DNA of 64,000 bases from Massilia eburnea. Its GTDB lineage: Bacteria; Pseudomonadota; Gammaproteobacteria; Burkholderiales; Burkholderiaceae_D. This document shows, in pieces, positions 17,171-26,075 of this stretch (position 1 is the first letter of the stretch; each line of letters begins with the position of its first letter). The stretch is from NCBI RefSeq assembly GCF_009720745.1, contig NZ_WNKX01000009.1, positions 1 to 64,000 on the forward strand, read 5' to 3'. Both the position numbers and the translations under genes were made by a program. Below the pieces are notes generated by a model, which had not been told where the DNA came from, ran no database searches, and saw only the letters and a list, made by a program, of their open reading frames with translations.

Positions 17171-18339
17171 TGAAGCATGCGCAAACTGCGTTGGCGTCCC
17201 TGTGCCTCGGCCTGGCTGTATTGACCGCGCCGGGGATGGCAGGGGCCCAGTCCGAGCCCTACAAGGTCTTCGACACCAAGCCGGTAATCACCGAAGGCCC
17301 GTACCTGTCCGCGCTCTCCGATACTGCAGTCTCGGTGATGTGGATGACAGATGCGCCAAGTCACGCCAAGCTGCGTTTGTACGACGGCGACAAGGTGCGC
17401 GAGATCGAGCCGCAGGTGGACGGCCTGGTCCCGGTTGGCCAGCGCCACGTGGTGACGGTAACCGGACTCGAACCCGGCAAGCATTATTCGTACGAAGCCA
17501 TCGCAACACGCGTGGTCAAGCTCAAGCCCTATTGGCCGGACAAGGGCCTGAGTATCAGCTGCGCGCCAGCCACGTTCACCACCTTCAGCCCGCAGCAGGC
17601 GAAGATCTCGTTCAGCGTGGTCACCGACACCCACGAAGACACCGCACGCATCGGCCGCCTGATGAAGATGGTCGACTGGGACAGCACGGACGCGTTGCTG
17701 CACCTGGGCGACGCCTTCCACTGGGTCGATTCGGAAGAGCAGGTGTGGAGCAAATGGCTACGCCCGACGGTTGCCGCCATGGGACCGGGCAAGCCGCTGC
17801 TCTTCGCACGCGGCAACCATGAACTGCGCGGCGCCTACGCACGCCAGCTGGCCGGCTATGTGCCGACGCCGGAAGGCACTTACTACTACTCGCGCGCCAT
17901 GGGCCCGGTGCATCTACTGGTACTCGACACCGCTGAGGACAAGCCGGACGACACCAACGTGTACGCGCAGCTGAATCGCACCGTGCCTTACCGCGAAAGC
18001 GAGCTGGCCTGGCTGCGCGGAGAAGTGACGGGCAACCGCCACTTCGCCAAGGCGCCGTTCCGCGTGGTGGCGATGCACCAGGCCGACTGGGGCTGGCTGC
18101 CCGATAGCGGCGCCGCCTGGACTGCGTTGGCCAACCAGGCCGGCGTTGACCTGGTGATTGCTGGCCATGACCACGCCTTCTCCTATCACGCTCCCGACAA
18201 GACGCACGCCTACCACACGCTGATCCTCGGACAGGACCAGCTGGCGCGTGTCGATGCCACGGACCGCACGCTGACCGTCAAAGTAGTGAGCGACAAAGGC
18301 GTGACGGCACATACGCTGACCATCCCGGTACGCCGATAA
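17170..18339 (+). CDS. Exported purple-acid-phosphatase-like metallophosphoesterase
   Basis: A 389-residue protein with signal peptide (about 1-26, GMAGAQ), an N-terminal fibronectin-III-like domain (about 35-125) and a calcineurin-like phosphoesterase domain. All metal ligands are present: D153-T-H155, GD at 180-181, GNHE at 215-218, H303 and GHDH at 332-335. The ATG at 17170 overlaps the GH109 stop; the upstream open frame inside GH109 is ignored. A phosphatase locked into a GalNAc operon suggests that the glycan target carries phosphate (for example a teichoic acid or phosphorylated glycan), or that it scavenges phosphate. That role is inference; the enzyme class is clear. Confidence 0.87.
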   Translation: MKHAQTALASLCLGLAVLTAPGMAGAQSEPYKVFDTKPVITEGPYLSALSDTAVSVMWMTDAPSHAKLRLYDGDKVREIEPQVDGLVPVGQRHVVTVTGLEPGKHYSYEAIATRVVKLKPYWPDKGLSISCAPATFTTFSPQQAKISFSVVTDTHEDTARIGRLMKMVDWDSTDALLHLGDAFHWVDSEEQVWSKWLRPTVAAMGPGKPLLFARGNHELRGAYARQLAGYVPTPEGTYYYSRAMGPVHLLVLDTAEDKPDDTNVYAQLNRTVPYRESELAWLRGEVTGNRHFAKAPFRVVAMHQADWGWLPDSGAAWTALANQAGVDLVIAGHDHAFSYHAPDKTHAYHTLILGQDQLARVDATDRTLTVKVVSDKGVTAHTLTIPVRR

Positions 18340-18377
18340 CATGTTACTCTGTTGCCTTTTTGGCACGCAGAGTCAAC

Positions 18378-19364
18378 ATGGTAAATCGCACTATCGCCGC
18401 CGCCGCCCTTTGCCTGCTGGCGGGCTCCGCGTGGGCGCAGGAAGAACCCCCTGCACCCTTGGCGGACACCGAGCAAGTCCTGATCGTCGGCCAGCGCCCT
18501 GGCCCTGGCCTGTGGAAAGTCAGCAAAGGCGATCACGTGATGTACATCTTCGGCGACTACGCGCCGCTGCCGGTCAACATGGATTGGCGTTCCCAGGAGG
18601 TTGAATCCATCATGGCCAAGTCGCAAGAGTATTTGCGAAAGCCGGAGTTCGGGATGTCGGTGGGCTTATGGGGTGGGCTCAAAATGCTGCCCTCCCTTTT
18701 TGGTGCGAAGAACAATCCGGACGGAGCGAAACTGGTCGATGTGCTGCCTGCAGAAACCTATGACCGCTGGCAGGCGCTCAAGGCCAAATACATCGGCAAA
18801 GACTCTGGCATTGAACGCGAGCGCCCGATGTTCGTGGCTGAATCACTTTACACGAAAGGCCTGGAAAAGAACGGCCTGACCAAGAGCACCGGAGTCTATG
18901 CCAGGCTGGAGAAGCTGGTGCAGCAATATAAGGTGAAGACCACGTCCAGCAATGTCGAGATGGAGCTGGAAGATCCGGCGCAAGCGCTAAAGGACTTCAA
19001 GCACTCCGCCGGCACGGACATCGCGTGCTTTGTCAAAACTGTGGACCGCCTAGAATCCGATCTTGGCGCCATGCGCACTCGCGCCAACGCCTGGGCCGTC
19101 GGTGACATGTCGAAGATCGCCTCGCTGGATTTTGCCGACCGCGAAGAGTCCTGCAAGGATGCTATCCTCAACAACGATGCGTTCAAATCGAGACTGAAAG
19201 ACGTCATGGAAAACCTGAAGAAAAACTGGGTGGTCAATGCGGAGCGCGCGCTGGAAAAGAACGACACGACTTTCGCTGTGCTGGCACTGCAAAGCATCCT
19301 TGACCCGAAAGGCCCTGTCGCCGAACTGAAGGCCAAGGGCTACAAAGTGGAAGCGCCCGAATAA
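18378..19364 (+). CDS. TraB/GumN-like exported protein
   Basis: A 328-residue protein with a signal peptide ending GSAWAQ. LWKVSKGDHVMYIFGDY near the mature N-terminus and a C-terminal stretch (VLALQSIL, then GPVAELKAKGYKVEAPE) match the beginning and end of TraB/GumN domain proteins, a family related to Tiki-type metalloproteases; most bacterial members are uncharacterised. The Tiki-type GxxH-like motif is not evident, so activity is doubtful. The ATG at 18378 is preferred over a TTG at 18360. It lies 38 bp after the phosphoesterase and overlaps the next gene (TAATG), so it may be the tail of the GalNAc operon or the start of a two-gene unit. Confidence 0.65.
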   Translation: MVNRTIAAAALCLLAGSAWAQEEPPAPLADTEQVLIVGQRPGPGLWKVSKGDHVMYIFGDYAPLPVNMDWRSQEVESIMAKSQEYLRKPEFGMSVGLWGGLKMLPSLFGAKNNPDGAKLVDVLPAETYDRWQALKAKYIGKDSGIERERPMFVAESLYTKGLEKNGLTKSTGVYARLEKLVQQYKVKTTSSNVEMELEDPAQALKDFKHSAGTDIACFVKTVDRLESDLGAMRTRANAWAVGDMSKIASLDFADREESCKDAILNNDAFKSRLKDVMENLKKNWVVNAERALEKNDTTFAVLALQSILDPKGPVAELKAKGYKVEAPE

Positions 19365-19873
19365 TGCTGATCGACGGTTTCAAATACAAACAGTGGGCCG
19401 ATCGCCGGACCCTTGATGCTGCCAAAGCGCTTGAAGCGCAGAAGGGACGCGCAGCGGTTGCCTTCATTCGCCAGCAGTTGAACCACATGGTCATAGTGGA
19501 AGAACTGTTTAGGGCACGCCTGATTGGAAACGAGCGTCCGCATAACACCACAAATACCGAGGCCGTTCCAACACTTGATGAACTTGAGAGAAAGCTGACC
19601 CAATCAAACGCATGGTTCACCCGATACGTCAACGAGTCGACTTCCGAAACGCTGAATGAACAAGTCTCTTTCCAGTTCGTAGACGGCAAACAAGGCCGGC
19701 TCACCCGTCTCGAAATTCTTTTCCACATCATCAATCATGGTACCTATCACCGCGGTGCGATCGGTCATGCCTTGGATTTGGAAGGGGGCGTGCGCCCAGC
19801 CGATACCTTCACCGTTTTTATCCACGCAGAAGAACCTGAGCGAAGGCAGCAATCCTCCATGAGGCAGCCATGA
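19364..19873 (+). CDS. DinB-family protein
   Basis: A 169-residue helical-bundle protein of the DinB/YfiT type. The family metal histidines are visible as QLNHMVIVEELF near residue 40 and HIINHGTYHRGAIGHAL near residues 122-138. DinB proteins are often metal-dependent thiol transferases or damage-inducible proteins; the substrate here cannot be told. The start overlaps the stop of the TraB/GumN-like gene by one base, indicating cotranscription. Confidence 0.85.
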   Translation: MLIDGFKYKQWADRRTLDAAKALEAQKGRAAVAFIRQQLNHMVIVEELFRARLIGNERPHNTTNTEAVPTLDELERKLTQSNAWFTRYVNESTSETLNEQVSFQFVDGKQGRLTRLEILFHIINHGTYHRGAIGHALDLEGGVRPADTFTVFIHAEEPERRQQSSMRQP

Positions 19874-19936
19874 AATCCACTAGACGTTGGTACCTTTGCC
19901 GAGTTTTGAACCTAGAGTGAGTTAGCCACCAGCGAT

Positions 19937-20581
19937 ATGCTTTCCGCAAACTACACATCCGAAAATATTTGTAGAGCGCTCGGCCTGGGCGGTTTTGCCA
20001 ACGATTGGCAGCTCGCTGGGGCGGACGAATGCATCCGGGTCCTTTTGAAGCCGTCGTTCCATCGAGAGATCTGCATTTCTGTTTTATGCATAGCAGGAAC
20101 GGTTTCGGTTTCCGTCGTCGCGGCAGTTTCGCAAATCTGGCTTCAGGATTGGCCTTTGCCTCAATTGACGCAAGTAGAACAAGAAGCCGGGATTCTCCCT
20201 GATCTGCAGTTCGCTCGATTGTCATCCTTGCTTGACTTAGCCGCAGAGCCACCCCAGACCCCGCGCTTTGTTGTGATTGATGGAATGACGGCTCATTCAA
20301 TTCACCGCAAGAACCGCTCCGGTAAAGTGAATGTTGACCAGAATGTTGCGAGCGACGAGAAATATAAGTCGTTTGTAGCGGAGGTGATCAAACAAACGCA
20401 CAGTGCGACAGGACATCCGGGCATTCGCAATGCACTTGCCGACGCAGGCCGATATGTCGGCCTGCAGATCCCGGTCGAAGCGGTACCTCCAGCCAAAGAG
20501 ATAGTCCGTACGATTGTGCTGGGAGGGGAAGACGAGACGTCTCAGATACTCGAAGCGCTTCGCAAGCAACACGGAGAGTAA
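19937..20581 (+). CDS. Hypothetical protein
   Basis: A 214-residue protein I do not recognise. It has one hydrophobic stretch (about residues 45-65, ICISVLCIAGTVSVSVVAAV) that may be buried rather than membrane-spanning, and an otherwise soluble composition. The ribosome site is weak. It stands at the start of the AT-richer block of orphan genes and precedes the next gene by 48 bp. Confidence 0.55.
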   Translation: MLSANYTSENICRALGLGGFANDWQLAGADECIRVLLKPSFHREICISVLCIAGTVSVSVVAAVSQIWLQDWPLPQLTQVEQEAGILPDLQFARLSSLLDLAAEPPQTPRFVVIDGMTAHSIHRKNRSGKVNVDQNVASDEKYKSFVAEVIKQTHSATGHPGIRNALADAGRYVGLQIPVEAVPPAKEIVRTIVLGGEDETSQILEALRKQHGE

Positions 20582-20629
20582 TTACCGTTTCCTTAAACCT
20601 GCCTTCAAAAAAAAAGGATGGATAAATAA

Positions 20630-21139
20630 GTGCTGGGCCTCGACGATAAAAAGTGGAAGGAGCTTCATGGCGGTTATCGAATCCCATATGACGCTTCGAT
20701 AGCCCTGCGGTCAATGAAAGACGGTCAAGACGTATGGGATGAACTTTGGAATGAGCTCCATCATCAAGGCGACGTTGGCGTCGCGTCATACGCGGCAATT
20801 CCGCAGATAGTTAGCTATGCGGCCGCGGCAAGCGTGAGGGATTGGAATTTTTACGGGTTTGTGGCGACAATCGAAGTTGAACGTCATCGCAGAAACAATC
20901 CTGAATTGCCGATATGGTTAAAGGCAGATTACGAAAATGCGTTGGCGCGAGCGTATGCCTTAGCCTTGGCGGATCTTGGGTTGAGCACCGACAGCGCCAC
21001 CACTCAAGCCATTCTCAGCGTGCTAGCACTCGCAAAAGGCGAGTTGAAGCTGGGCGCCATGCTTTCGGGTCTTGACACATCTGAACTGGAAGAATGGCTG
21101 GAAAAGCGTTTGGCTTGGTCTGAGGTTTACGGAGAATGA
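20630..21139 (+). CDS. Hypothetical protein, immunity-type orphan family
   Basis: A 169-residue soluble protein starting with GTG at 20630, with AAGGA about 11 bp upstream. The N-terminus (KELHGGYRIPYDAS, then WDELWNELHHQGDVGVASYA) is a pattern I associate with a widespread family of uncharacterised orphans, often found near polymorphic toxin immunity genes. No toxin or Rhs gene is adjacent here. Function is unknown. Confidence 0.6.
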   Translation: MLGLDDKKWKELHGGYRIPYDASIALRSMKDGQDVWDELWNELHHQGDVGVASYAAIPQIVSYAAAASVRDWNFYGFVATIEVERHRRNNPELPIWLKADYENALARAYALALADLGLSTDSATTQAILSVLALAKGELKLGAMLSGLDTSELEEWLEKRLAWSEVYGE

Positions 21140-21185
21140 GTGCATAATCGGCCACTAGCGGACCCATCATCGTGGAGCTACTTGA

Positions 21186-21320
21186 ATGAAGTTCGAAACT
21201 GTGTCAAACGTTGAAATTGCAGCTGGGGATTCGCTCTTAGTGGTGACGCTGGAAAGCGAGAACTGTACTACTACATTCATGATCCCGAGATCGTACATGG
21301 CAAGCGGCAGCAGGCTCTAA
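21186..21320 (+). CDS. Small ORF, possible gene remnant
   Basis: A 44-codon ORF (ATG at 21186, stop TAA at 21318-21320) in the 300-bp gap between two orphan genes. It reads VEIAAGDSLLVVTLESENC then MIPRSYMAS and resembles a fragment rather than a whole domain. The rest of the gap shows no other feature. Confidence 0.2.
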   Translation: MKFETVSNVEIAAGDSLLVVTLESENCTTTFMIPRSYMASGSRL

Positions 21321-21443
21321 ACAGTAGAACTTGCTTTTCATAACACCAGTCGCGGCGGCATGCGGGCATGAGCAGTAACACTCATTTCAATATTTGATTC
21401 TGCTGTAATGCCAACTCTCTACACAGAAAACTTCGGGGGAAAT

Positions 21444-22007
21444 ATGGAGAGCGATCTTTTAGTTGGACTTATGGCGACTCCGCTCGCAATCATCGTCTGG
21501 TTGATGGTCGTGTTTTGTCTGTCAATCGCAATCTACCGAGCAAACGATAGTCCGGCGCCAATTTCACCGCTTCGTTTGTTGATCGGTTATGGATCAGCAT
21601 TTGTGGTCTGCGTGGTCTTGTCGGCATTTAGTGCTTACGTATCGCCTGAAGATGCACGCAGCATTTGGCAGGTGCCGCCAGAGCACTATAGGGAGGCAAT
21701 CGTGAGGGAGTTCATGTCAAATCTAATCTTGAGCACGTTTTTGGCGGGCTTGGGAATCGCCGCAATTGGCGTTCCGGTGATTTTCCGATTGGCCAGGTCT
21801 GGCCGAGGTCAGGTCGGCTGGGTGCTGCTTGCGAGTCTGTTCATCTCTGTCGCCTTCTCAGTCCTGCTGGGCGTAACCGTTCTGCAGATCTCTGGCAATT
21901 GGCTATCCGACTTTCTCACCTTGCTCGGATATTCGCTTTTCACGCACATTCTCCTATCACTAGGATTTAGTGTGGGGGCCGGACTTCCCTGGCGGGCGCA
22001 CGGCTAG
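21444..22007 (+). CDS. Hypothetical multi-pass membrane protein
   Basis: A 187-residue protein with about five hydrophobic helices (roughly 6-30, 45-66, 92-115, 124-148, 160-180). The start at 21444 is preferred because GGGGGA lies just upstream; an earlier in-frame ATG at 21408 has no ribosome site. No family was recognised. Confidence 0.6.
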   Translation: MESDLLVGLMATPLAIIVWLMVVFCLSIAIYRANDSPAPISPLRLLIGYGSAFVVCVVLSAFSAYVSPEDARSIWQVPPEHYREAIVREFMSNLILSTFLAGLGIAAIGVPVIFRLARSGRGQVGWVLLASLFISVAFSVLLGVTVLQISGNWLSDFLTLLGYSLFTHILLSLGFSVGAGLPWRAHG

Positions 22008-22122
22008 GCCGAACGAGATTCGCTGCGGCGCGGCTTTGGTATTACGAATGCAGTCGGTATCTGCCATGAGCGGGCGCCCTCGCTCAACAAACCTTTTATC
22101 TCTTAATTGCCTGGAACAGGAA

Positions 22123-22515
22123 ATGCGAAAATTCATGCGGGTGCTCATTGTGGGACTTTTTTGCCTTTGCACAAGTGCTAAATCGAGCGAACTCAGCGAC
22201 GTCTCAATGGTGCAACTCATTTCAAACCCACAACAGTACGATGGTAAGCCAATCAGGCTTATAGCCTTTTTGAACCTGGAGTTTGAAGGCAACGCGCTGT
22301 ACTTACATCGCGAAGACTTTGACAAGTCTATATTGTCCAATGCCGTTTGGATTTCACTGGATGATCAGCAGCTTCGTGCATCGAGAAAGCTCAGCAAAGG
22401 ATACGTATTGGTTGAAGGGATCTTCAATGCCAAGGACCGGGGACATTTCGGTATGTTTTCAGGTTCCATTGAGCGCGTTACACGCTTGCAGAGTTGGGAA
22501 CGCAAGAAGAAATGA
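22123..22515 (+). CDS. Small secreted protein, OB-fold-like
   Basis: A 130-residue protein with signal peptide (MRKFMRVLIVGLFCLCTSAK). The mature part has ISNPQQYDGKPIRLIAFL, FEGNALYLHRED, KGYVLVEGIF and GHFGMFSGSIERV. This pattern looks like a small OB-fold family of exported proteins present in many bacteria, without known function. The start at 22123 follows ACAGGA; the longer open frame upstream is ignored. Confidence 0.6.
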   Translation: MRKFMRVLIVGLFCLCTSAKSSELSDVSMVQLISNPQQYDGKPIRLIAFLNLEFEGNALYLHREDFDKSILSNAVWISLDDQQLRASRKLSKGYVLVEGIFNAKDRGHFGMFSGSIERVTRLQSWERKKK

Positions 22516-22644
22516 AATACCGTAAGGTTTTGTCTCGCCTTGGCGTGTCGTTGACGGGCAAGTATCTTTTGAGCGTCAAGAGATTCAGTGAAGGGGGCTG
22601 CCAGAATTGAATCTATCCATCAGAAGAACGCCAATTGAAATTTT

Positions 22645-23295
22645 ATGAGCATCGAATCGATCAAGAGGCGTGCTAGGGACGGAACACTTGAAGTCGAGCA
22701 CCTTCTAAAGGACGCGATCCATCCGAACGACGCGTTAGCAATGGCTCTTGATGCGTTGAGCGCAGAGATGCAATGGCCCTTTGCGAGTGCGCTTGACACT
22801 GGAGATCGTCAAGTCCCTCTGGCGACTTGGGCGAAAGTCGTTTCCACCTATTGTCGCGACGGCTTCAACGGCTTGATTCATCTTGCCGGTGAGCCGAAAC
22901 TGGCCAATTTCGTTATCGGCTTACTTGAAGAGATTAAGAAGAAGGAATCGTTTGATGCCTTGCTACTGGCATTCAAGGAAAACGTGAGCAACCCGTGCTG
23001 CGACGTTGACACCTCGTATCGGATCGCGGGCGCGGTGAATCAAATGCTTAGCTTCAAGCCAATCGTCGAAGCCGCCCCGCACCAGGCGATCGAGCTTCGC
23101 GCATTTTTATGCGCTCTCTATGCCTGTTCCGGGAGCGAGGCACAACGTGCGACGGCGCTACTTGCACTGCGCGCTATCGGTGACGAAAGCAGCGCTGAAT
23201 TTGCCGCGTCCAAGTCCCTTGATAGCCCTTGGCATGAAGTCCCTAAGATTGTCAGCAAACATATCAGGAAACGTCTGCTTACCGCGCAAGCATAG
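22645..23295 (+). CDS. Hypothetical alpha-helical protein
   Basis: A 216-residue soluble protein, apparently all helical and rich in Ala and Leu (ATALLALRAIGDESSAEF near the end suggests a HEAT-like repeat). No catalytic motif was recognised. The ribosome site is weak. It is part of the orphan block. Confidence 0.5.
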   Translation: MSIESIKRRARDGTLEVEHLLKDAIHPNDALAMALDALSAEMQWPFASALDTGDRQVPLATWAKVVSTYCRDGFNGLIHLAGEPKLANFVIGLLEEIKKKESFDALLLAFKENVSNPCCDVDTSYRIAGAVNQMLSFKPIVEAAPHQAIELRAFLCALYACSGSEAQRATALLALRAIGDESSAEFAASKSLDSPWHEVPKIVSKHIRKRLLTAQA

Positions 23296-23412
23296 ACTGG
23301 TAGAAAGTCGAAATTGACAAGGATAGACCCGAGGAAGAGCATGCTTCCTAAATTGCTTAAAAAGCCTACGTACGACAGGGTTTCGGCCAATAGATGACGC
23401 CTGAAATATGAA

Positions 23413-23664
23413 ATGAGTCCAGATTACGTACAGCAAGTGCCGACATATACTTTGTGGCGAGCGGGCAAAGCCTTCTGGAGAAGTTTTGTCTTGGCTTGGC
23501 TGTTCCCGGTCTTCTTTTTGTGGGGAGGTTTGCTCGCTGACGAACTAGGTCATCCCATGGCCTTCTTTTGGGTGGGAGCGCTGCCGTTTTTCTTCAGGGC
23601 GAGTAAAAGGGCATTTCGCCCATATTTTGAGCGAAAGATAGGTAGCTGGGCATTGACGTTTTAG
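23413..23664 (+). CDS. Small two-helix membrane protein
   Basis: An 83-residue protein with two hydrophobic segments (SFVLAWLFPVFFLWGGLLA and PMAFFWVGALPFFF) followed by a basic tail. Function is unknown. The region 23665-23831 after it shows nothing further. Confidence 0.5.
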   Translation: MSPDYVQQVPTYTLWRAGKAFWRSFVLAWLFPVFFLWGGLLADELGHPMAFFWVGALPFFFRASKRAFRPYFERKIGSWALTF

Positions 23665-23831
23665 GCAATGCTTATTCCATTCATGATATGGGGCGCAGCA
23701 GTCTTTGGACGCTTGATTTTCATTCAGTTGCAAAGCTGAGAAATCAAGTTTAGCGCTCGCGCGGAAGTCCACGACGAGGTGCGGAGCGGCCGATGGCACG
23801 AAGCCAAAGGCCAGCTTAATTCCAGTACAGC

Positions 23832-25418
23832 TCAGGCGCGCTTCGCCTTGCCGCTGCTTTGTGGCGGCAGCTTGAACACTTCCAGCGCTTTGGCCACGGC
23901 CTGCGCCTGCACATCCAGCACGCCGGTGGCGGTGGAAGCTTCCTCCACCATCTGGCTGTTCTGGCGCGTCACTTCATCCAGCTGAACGATGGCGTCCTTC
24001 ACCTGATTCACACCGTCGCTTTGTTCGCGCGTCGCGCCGCGAATGTCGCCCATGATGGACGCCACGCGGCCAATAGCCGCAATCACCGCATCCATATCAC
24101 TGCCGGCCGCAGTTGCCACGCTGGCGCCGCCTTCAATCTTGTGTGCCGATGCATCGATCAGCGCCTTGATATCCTTGGCCGCCGCCGCGCTGCGTTGCGC
24201 CAGGTTGCGCACCTCGCTGGCCACTACGGCGAAACCGCGGCCGCTTTCGCCGGCGCGCGCCGCTTCGACCGCAGCATTCAATGCCAGGATATTGGTCTGG
24301 AAAGCGATACCGTCGATCAGGCCGATGATGTCGACGATCTTGTGCGAAGACTGGCGGATCTCGTCCATCGCCGTCACCACCTGTGCCACCGCCACGCCGG
24401 TACGTCCGGCCAGCGCAGTCGCTTCGTTCGCCACACCGTTGGCGGTGTTGACGTTGTCGGCGGTCTGGCTCACGGTGCCGGTGATCAGGCCCATATGCGC
24501 CGATGTCTGTTCCAGATTGGCTGCTTGCGCTTCGGTGCGGGCAGCCAGGTCGGCGTTGGCGGTACGCACCTGTGTCGTGGTGCTGCGGGTCAGCGCGAAG
24601 TTGCCGCGGATGTCGCCGAGGATGGAGGCCAGGTTCAGGTTCAGCTGGCGCACGAAGGCTTGCAGCTTGCCCAGTTCATCGTGGCGATCCACCGCCATGC
24701 GTGTGGTCAGGTCGCCGCCTGCCAGGATGCGGGTGGCCTTGATGCAGGCTTGGATCGGCGCCACGACAGCGTGGTGCAGGTTGTACCAGCCGTACAGGGC
24801 CGCTGCAGCCAGCAAGAACGCCTGCACGTGCAGGGCGGTGCTGGAGTATGGCAGCACAGCGTGCAGCGCCATCGACAGCGACAGCAGCGCCATGCTGCCG
24901 AAGCAGATCGTCATGCGCTGCGTCAGGGAGATGTCGCGCAGCGCCTTGGAGAATTTCTTCCAGCCGCGCGGGGCAGCGCTGCCGCGTGCGATGCGCACGC
25001 CGTCCGGATTCGGGCCGCGTACGGTACGGTACAAGGCTTCCGCATCCTGGATCTGTTCGCGCTTAGGCTTGGTGCAGACCGACATGAAGCCGGTGGTGCG
25101 GTCTTTTTCAATCACCGGCGTGACGTTGGCGATGCACCAGAAATGGCCGCCGTCCTGGCAGCGGTATTTGACCAGGCCGCGCCATGGTTCGCCTGACATG
25201 GTGGTGCGCAGCATGTCTTCGTCGACGTCGCGCGGCATGTCCGGATGGTAGAGCGATTTTTGCTGGCGGCCGGCGAGGTCTTCGTCGGCATAACCGCTGA
25301 CCGCGATGAAGGTTGAATTGGCGTAGGTCAGGCGGCCCTGCAGGTCCGTGGTGATGACGATGGGTTTGCCGTCTTCCAGGAGGATTTCACGTTCGGCTGC
25401 GGTGATTGTGCTGCGCAT
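23832..25418 (-). CDS. Methyl-accepting chemotaxis protein with N-terminal PAS domain (Aer-like)
   Basis: A 528-residue chemoreceptor. The N-terminal PAS domain (about 15-120) has [22 protein letters not shown] and FMSVCTKP, the layout of Aer-type redox/energy sensors. Two hydrophobic segments (about 170-215) anchor it, a HAMP region follows (about 215-270), and the signalling hairpin tip is visible as [19 protein letters not shown], then [16 protein letters not shown]. It would pass signals to CheA/CheW. No chemotaxis genes are adjacent. The FAD-binding Trp of true Aer cannot be confirmed by eye. Confidence 0.9.
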   Translation of the reverse strand: MRSTITAAEREILLEDGKPIVITTDLQGRLTYANSTFIAVSGYADEDLAGRQQKSLYHPDMPRDVDEDMLRTTMSGEPWRGLVKYRCQDGGHFWCIANVTPVIEKDRTTGFMSVCTKPKREQIQDAEALYRTVRGPNPDGVRIARGSAAPRGWKKFSKALRDISLTQRMTICFGSMALLSLSMALHAVLPYSSTALHVQAFLLAAAALYGWYNLHHAVVAPIQACIKATRILAGGDLTTRMAVDRHDELGKLQAFVRQLNLNLASILGDIRGNFALTRSTTTQVRTANADLAARTEAQAANLEQTSAHMGLITGTVSQTADNVNTANGVANEATALAGRTGVAVAQVVTAMDEIRQSSHKIVDIIGLIDGIAFQTNILALNAAVEAARAGESGRGFAVVASEVRNLAQRSAAAAKDIKALIDASAHKIEGGASVATAAGSDMDAVIAAIGRVASIMGDIRGATREQSDGVNQVKDAIVQLDEVTRQNSQMVEEASTATGVLDVQAQAVAKALEVFKLPPQSSGKAKRA

Positions 25419-25475
25419 GTTGACACTTAGTTTCAGTTAGGAAATATCGCTGAACATACTAGCAGATAGCGAGCA

Positions 25476-25501
25476 GGCCACGCTCGGAAGCGTGGCCTTT
25501 T
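25476..25501 (+). terminator. Hairpin with T-run, plus orientation
   Basis: GGCCACGC (25476-25483) pairs with GCGTGGCC (25490-25497), followed by TTTT. It lies between two minus-strand genes but the T-run is on the plus strand, so it would stop plus-strand (antisense) transcripts, or act weakly for the minus strand. Confidence 0.5.
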
Positions 25502-25539
25502 CGTGGTATTTCCGCCAAAACTATTGTCGCCGGATTAAT

Positions 25540-25974
25540 TTATGGCAGTTCCATCGCAAAGCCCACGCCAAAGCGGTTCCAGGCATTGATGGCACCGATC
25601 ACGAAGGTCAGCTCCGACAGTTCCTGTTCGCTGAACTGGGCGGCGACTGCGCTGTAAGCCTCGTCCGGTGCGCCGTTCTTCGACAGCTCGGTCAGGGTCT
25701 CGGTCCACAGCAGGGCGGCACGTTCACGTTCGTCGAAGAAGGGCGTTTCGCGCCAGGCCGACAGGGCCAGCAGGCGGCGCACATCTTCGCCGTGTTTGAT
25801 GGCATCCTTGCTATGCATGTCGATGCAATAGGCGCAGCCATTGATCTGCGAGGCGCGGATCTTGACCAGTTCGCGCAGCTTGAGCGGCAGTACCGATTCG
25901 GCTGCGGCGCGTTCCAGGCCCATCATGGCCTTCATGGCGTTAGGGGCGGCTTTGAAGTAGTCGATGCGTTGCAT
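25540..25974 (-). CDS. AhpD-like carboxymuconolactone decarboxylase family protein
   Basis: A 144-residue protein with the AhpD core: ELVKIRASQINGCAYCIDMHSKDA, in which the CxxC pair and downstream His form the peroxidase-type active site. Such small proteins act as thiol-dependent peroxidase partners. The start at 25974 is set by GGAGGA upstream; a longer open frame is ignored. It is divergent from a LysR regulator 101 bp away, which probably controls it. Confidence 0.9.
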   Translation of the reverse strand: MQRIDYFKAAPNAMKAMMGLERAAAESVLPLKLRELVKIRASQINGCAYCIDMHSKDAIKHGEDVRRLLALSAWRETPFFDERERAALLWTETLTELSKNGAPDEAYSAVAAQFSEQELSELTFVIGAINAWNRFGVGFAMELP

Positions 25975-26075
25975 GGTGGATTCCTCCGTGAGTTGTGATG
26001 AATCCACTTTAGTCCGGGCGAGATTGCGGATAAACTGGTCTTTTGCGTTTTGAATATACGGAAAGTCGGCTAATC

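Larger units (their letters stand above)
19937..23664. other. AT-richer accessory block of orphan genes
   Basis: Six or seven small genes, mostly unrecognised, with base composition and codon choice visibly less GC-rich than the flanking operons. It contains loosely spaced genes with weak ribosome sites and small membrane or secreted proteins. No integrase, transposase or flanking direct repeat was seen, so this is described as accessory rather than as a defined mobile element. Confidence 0.55.
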
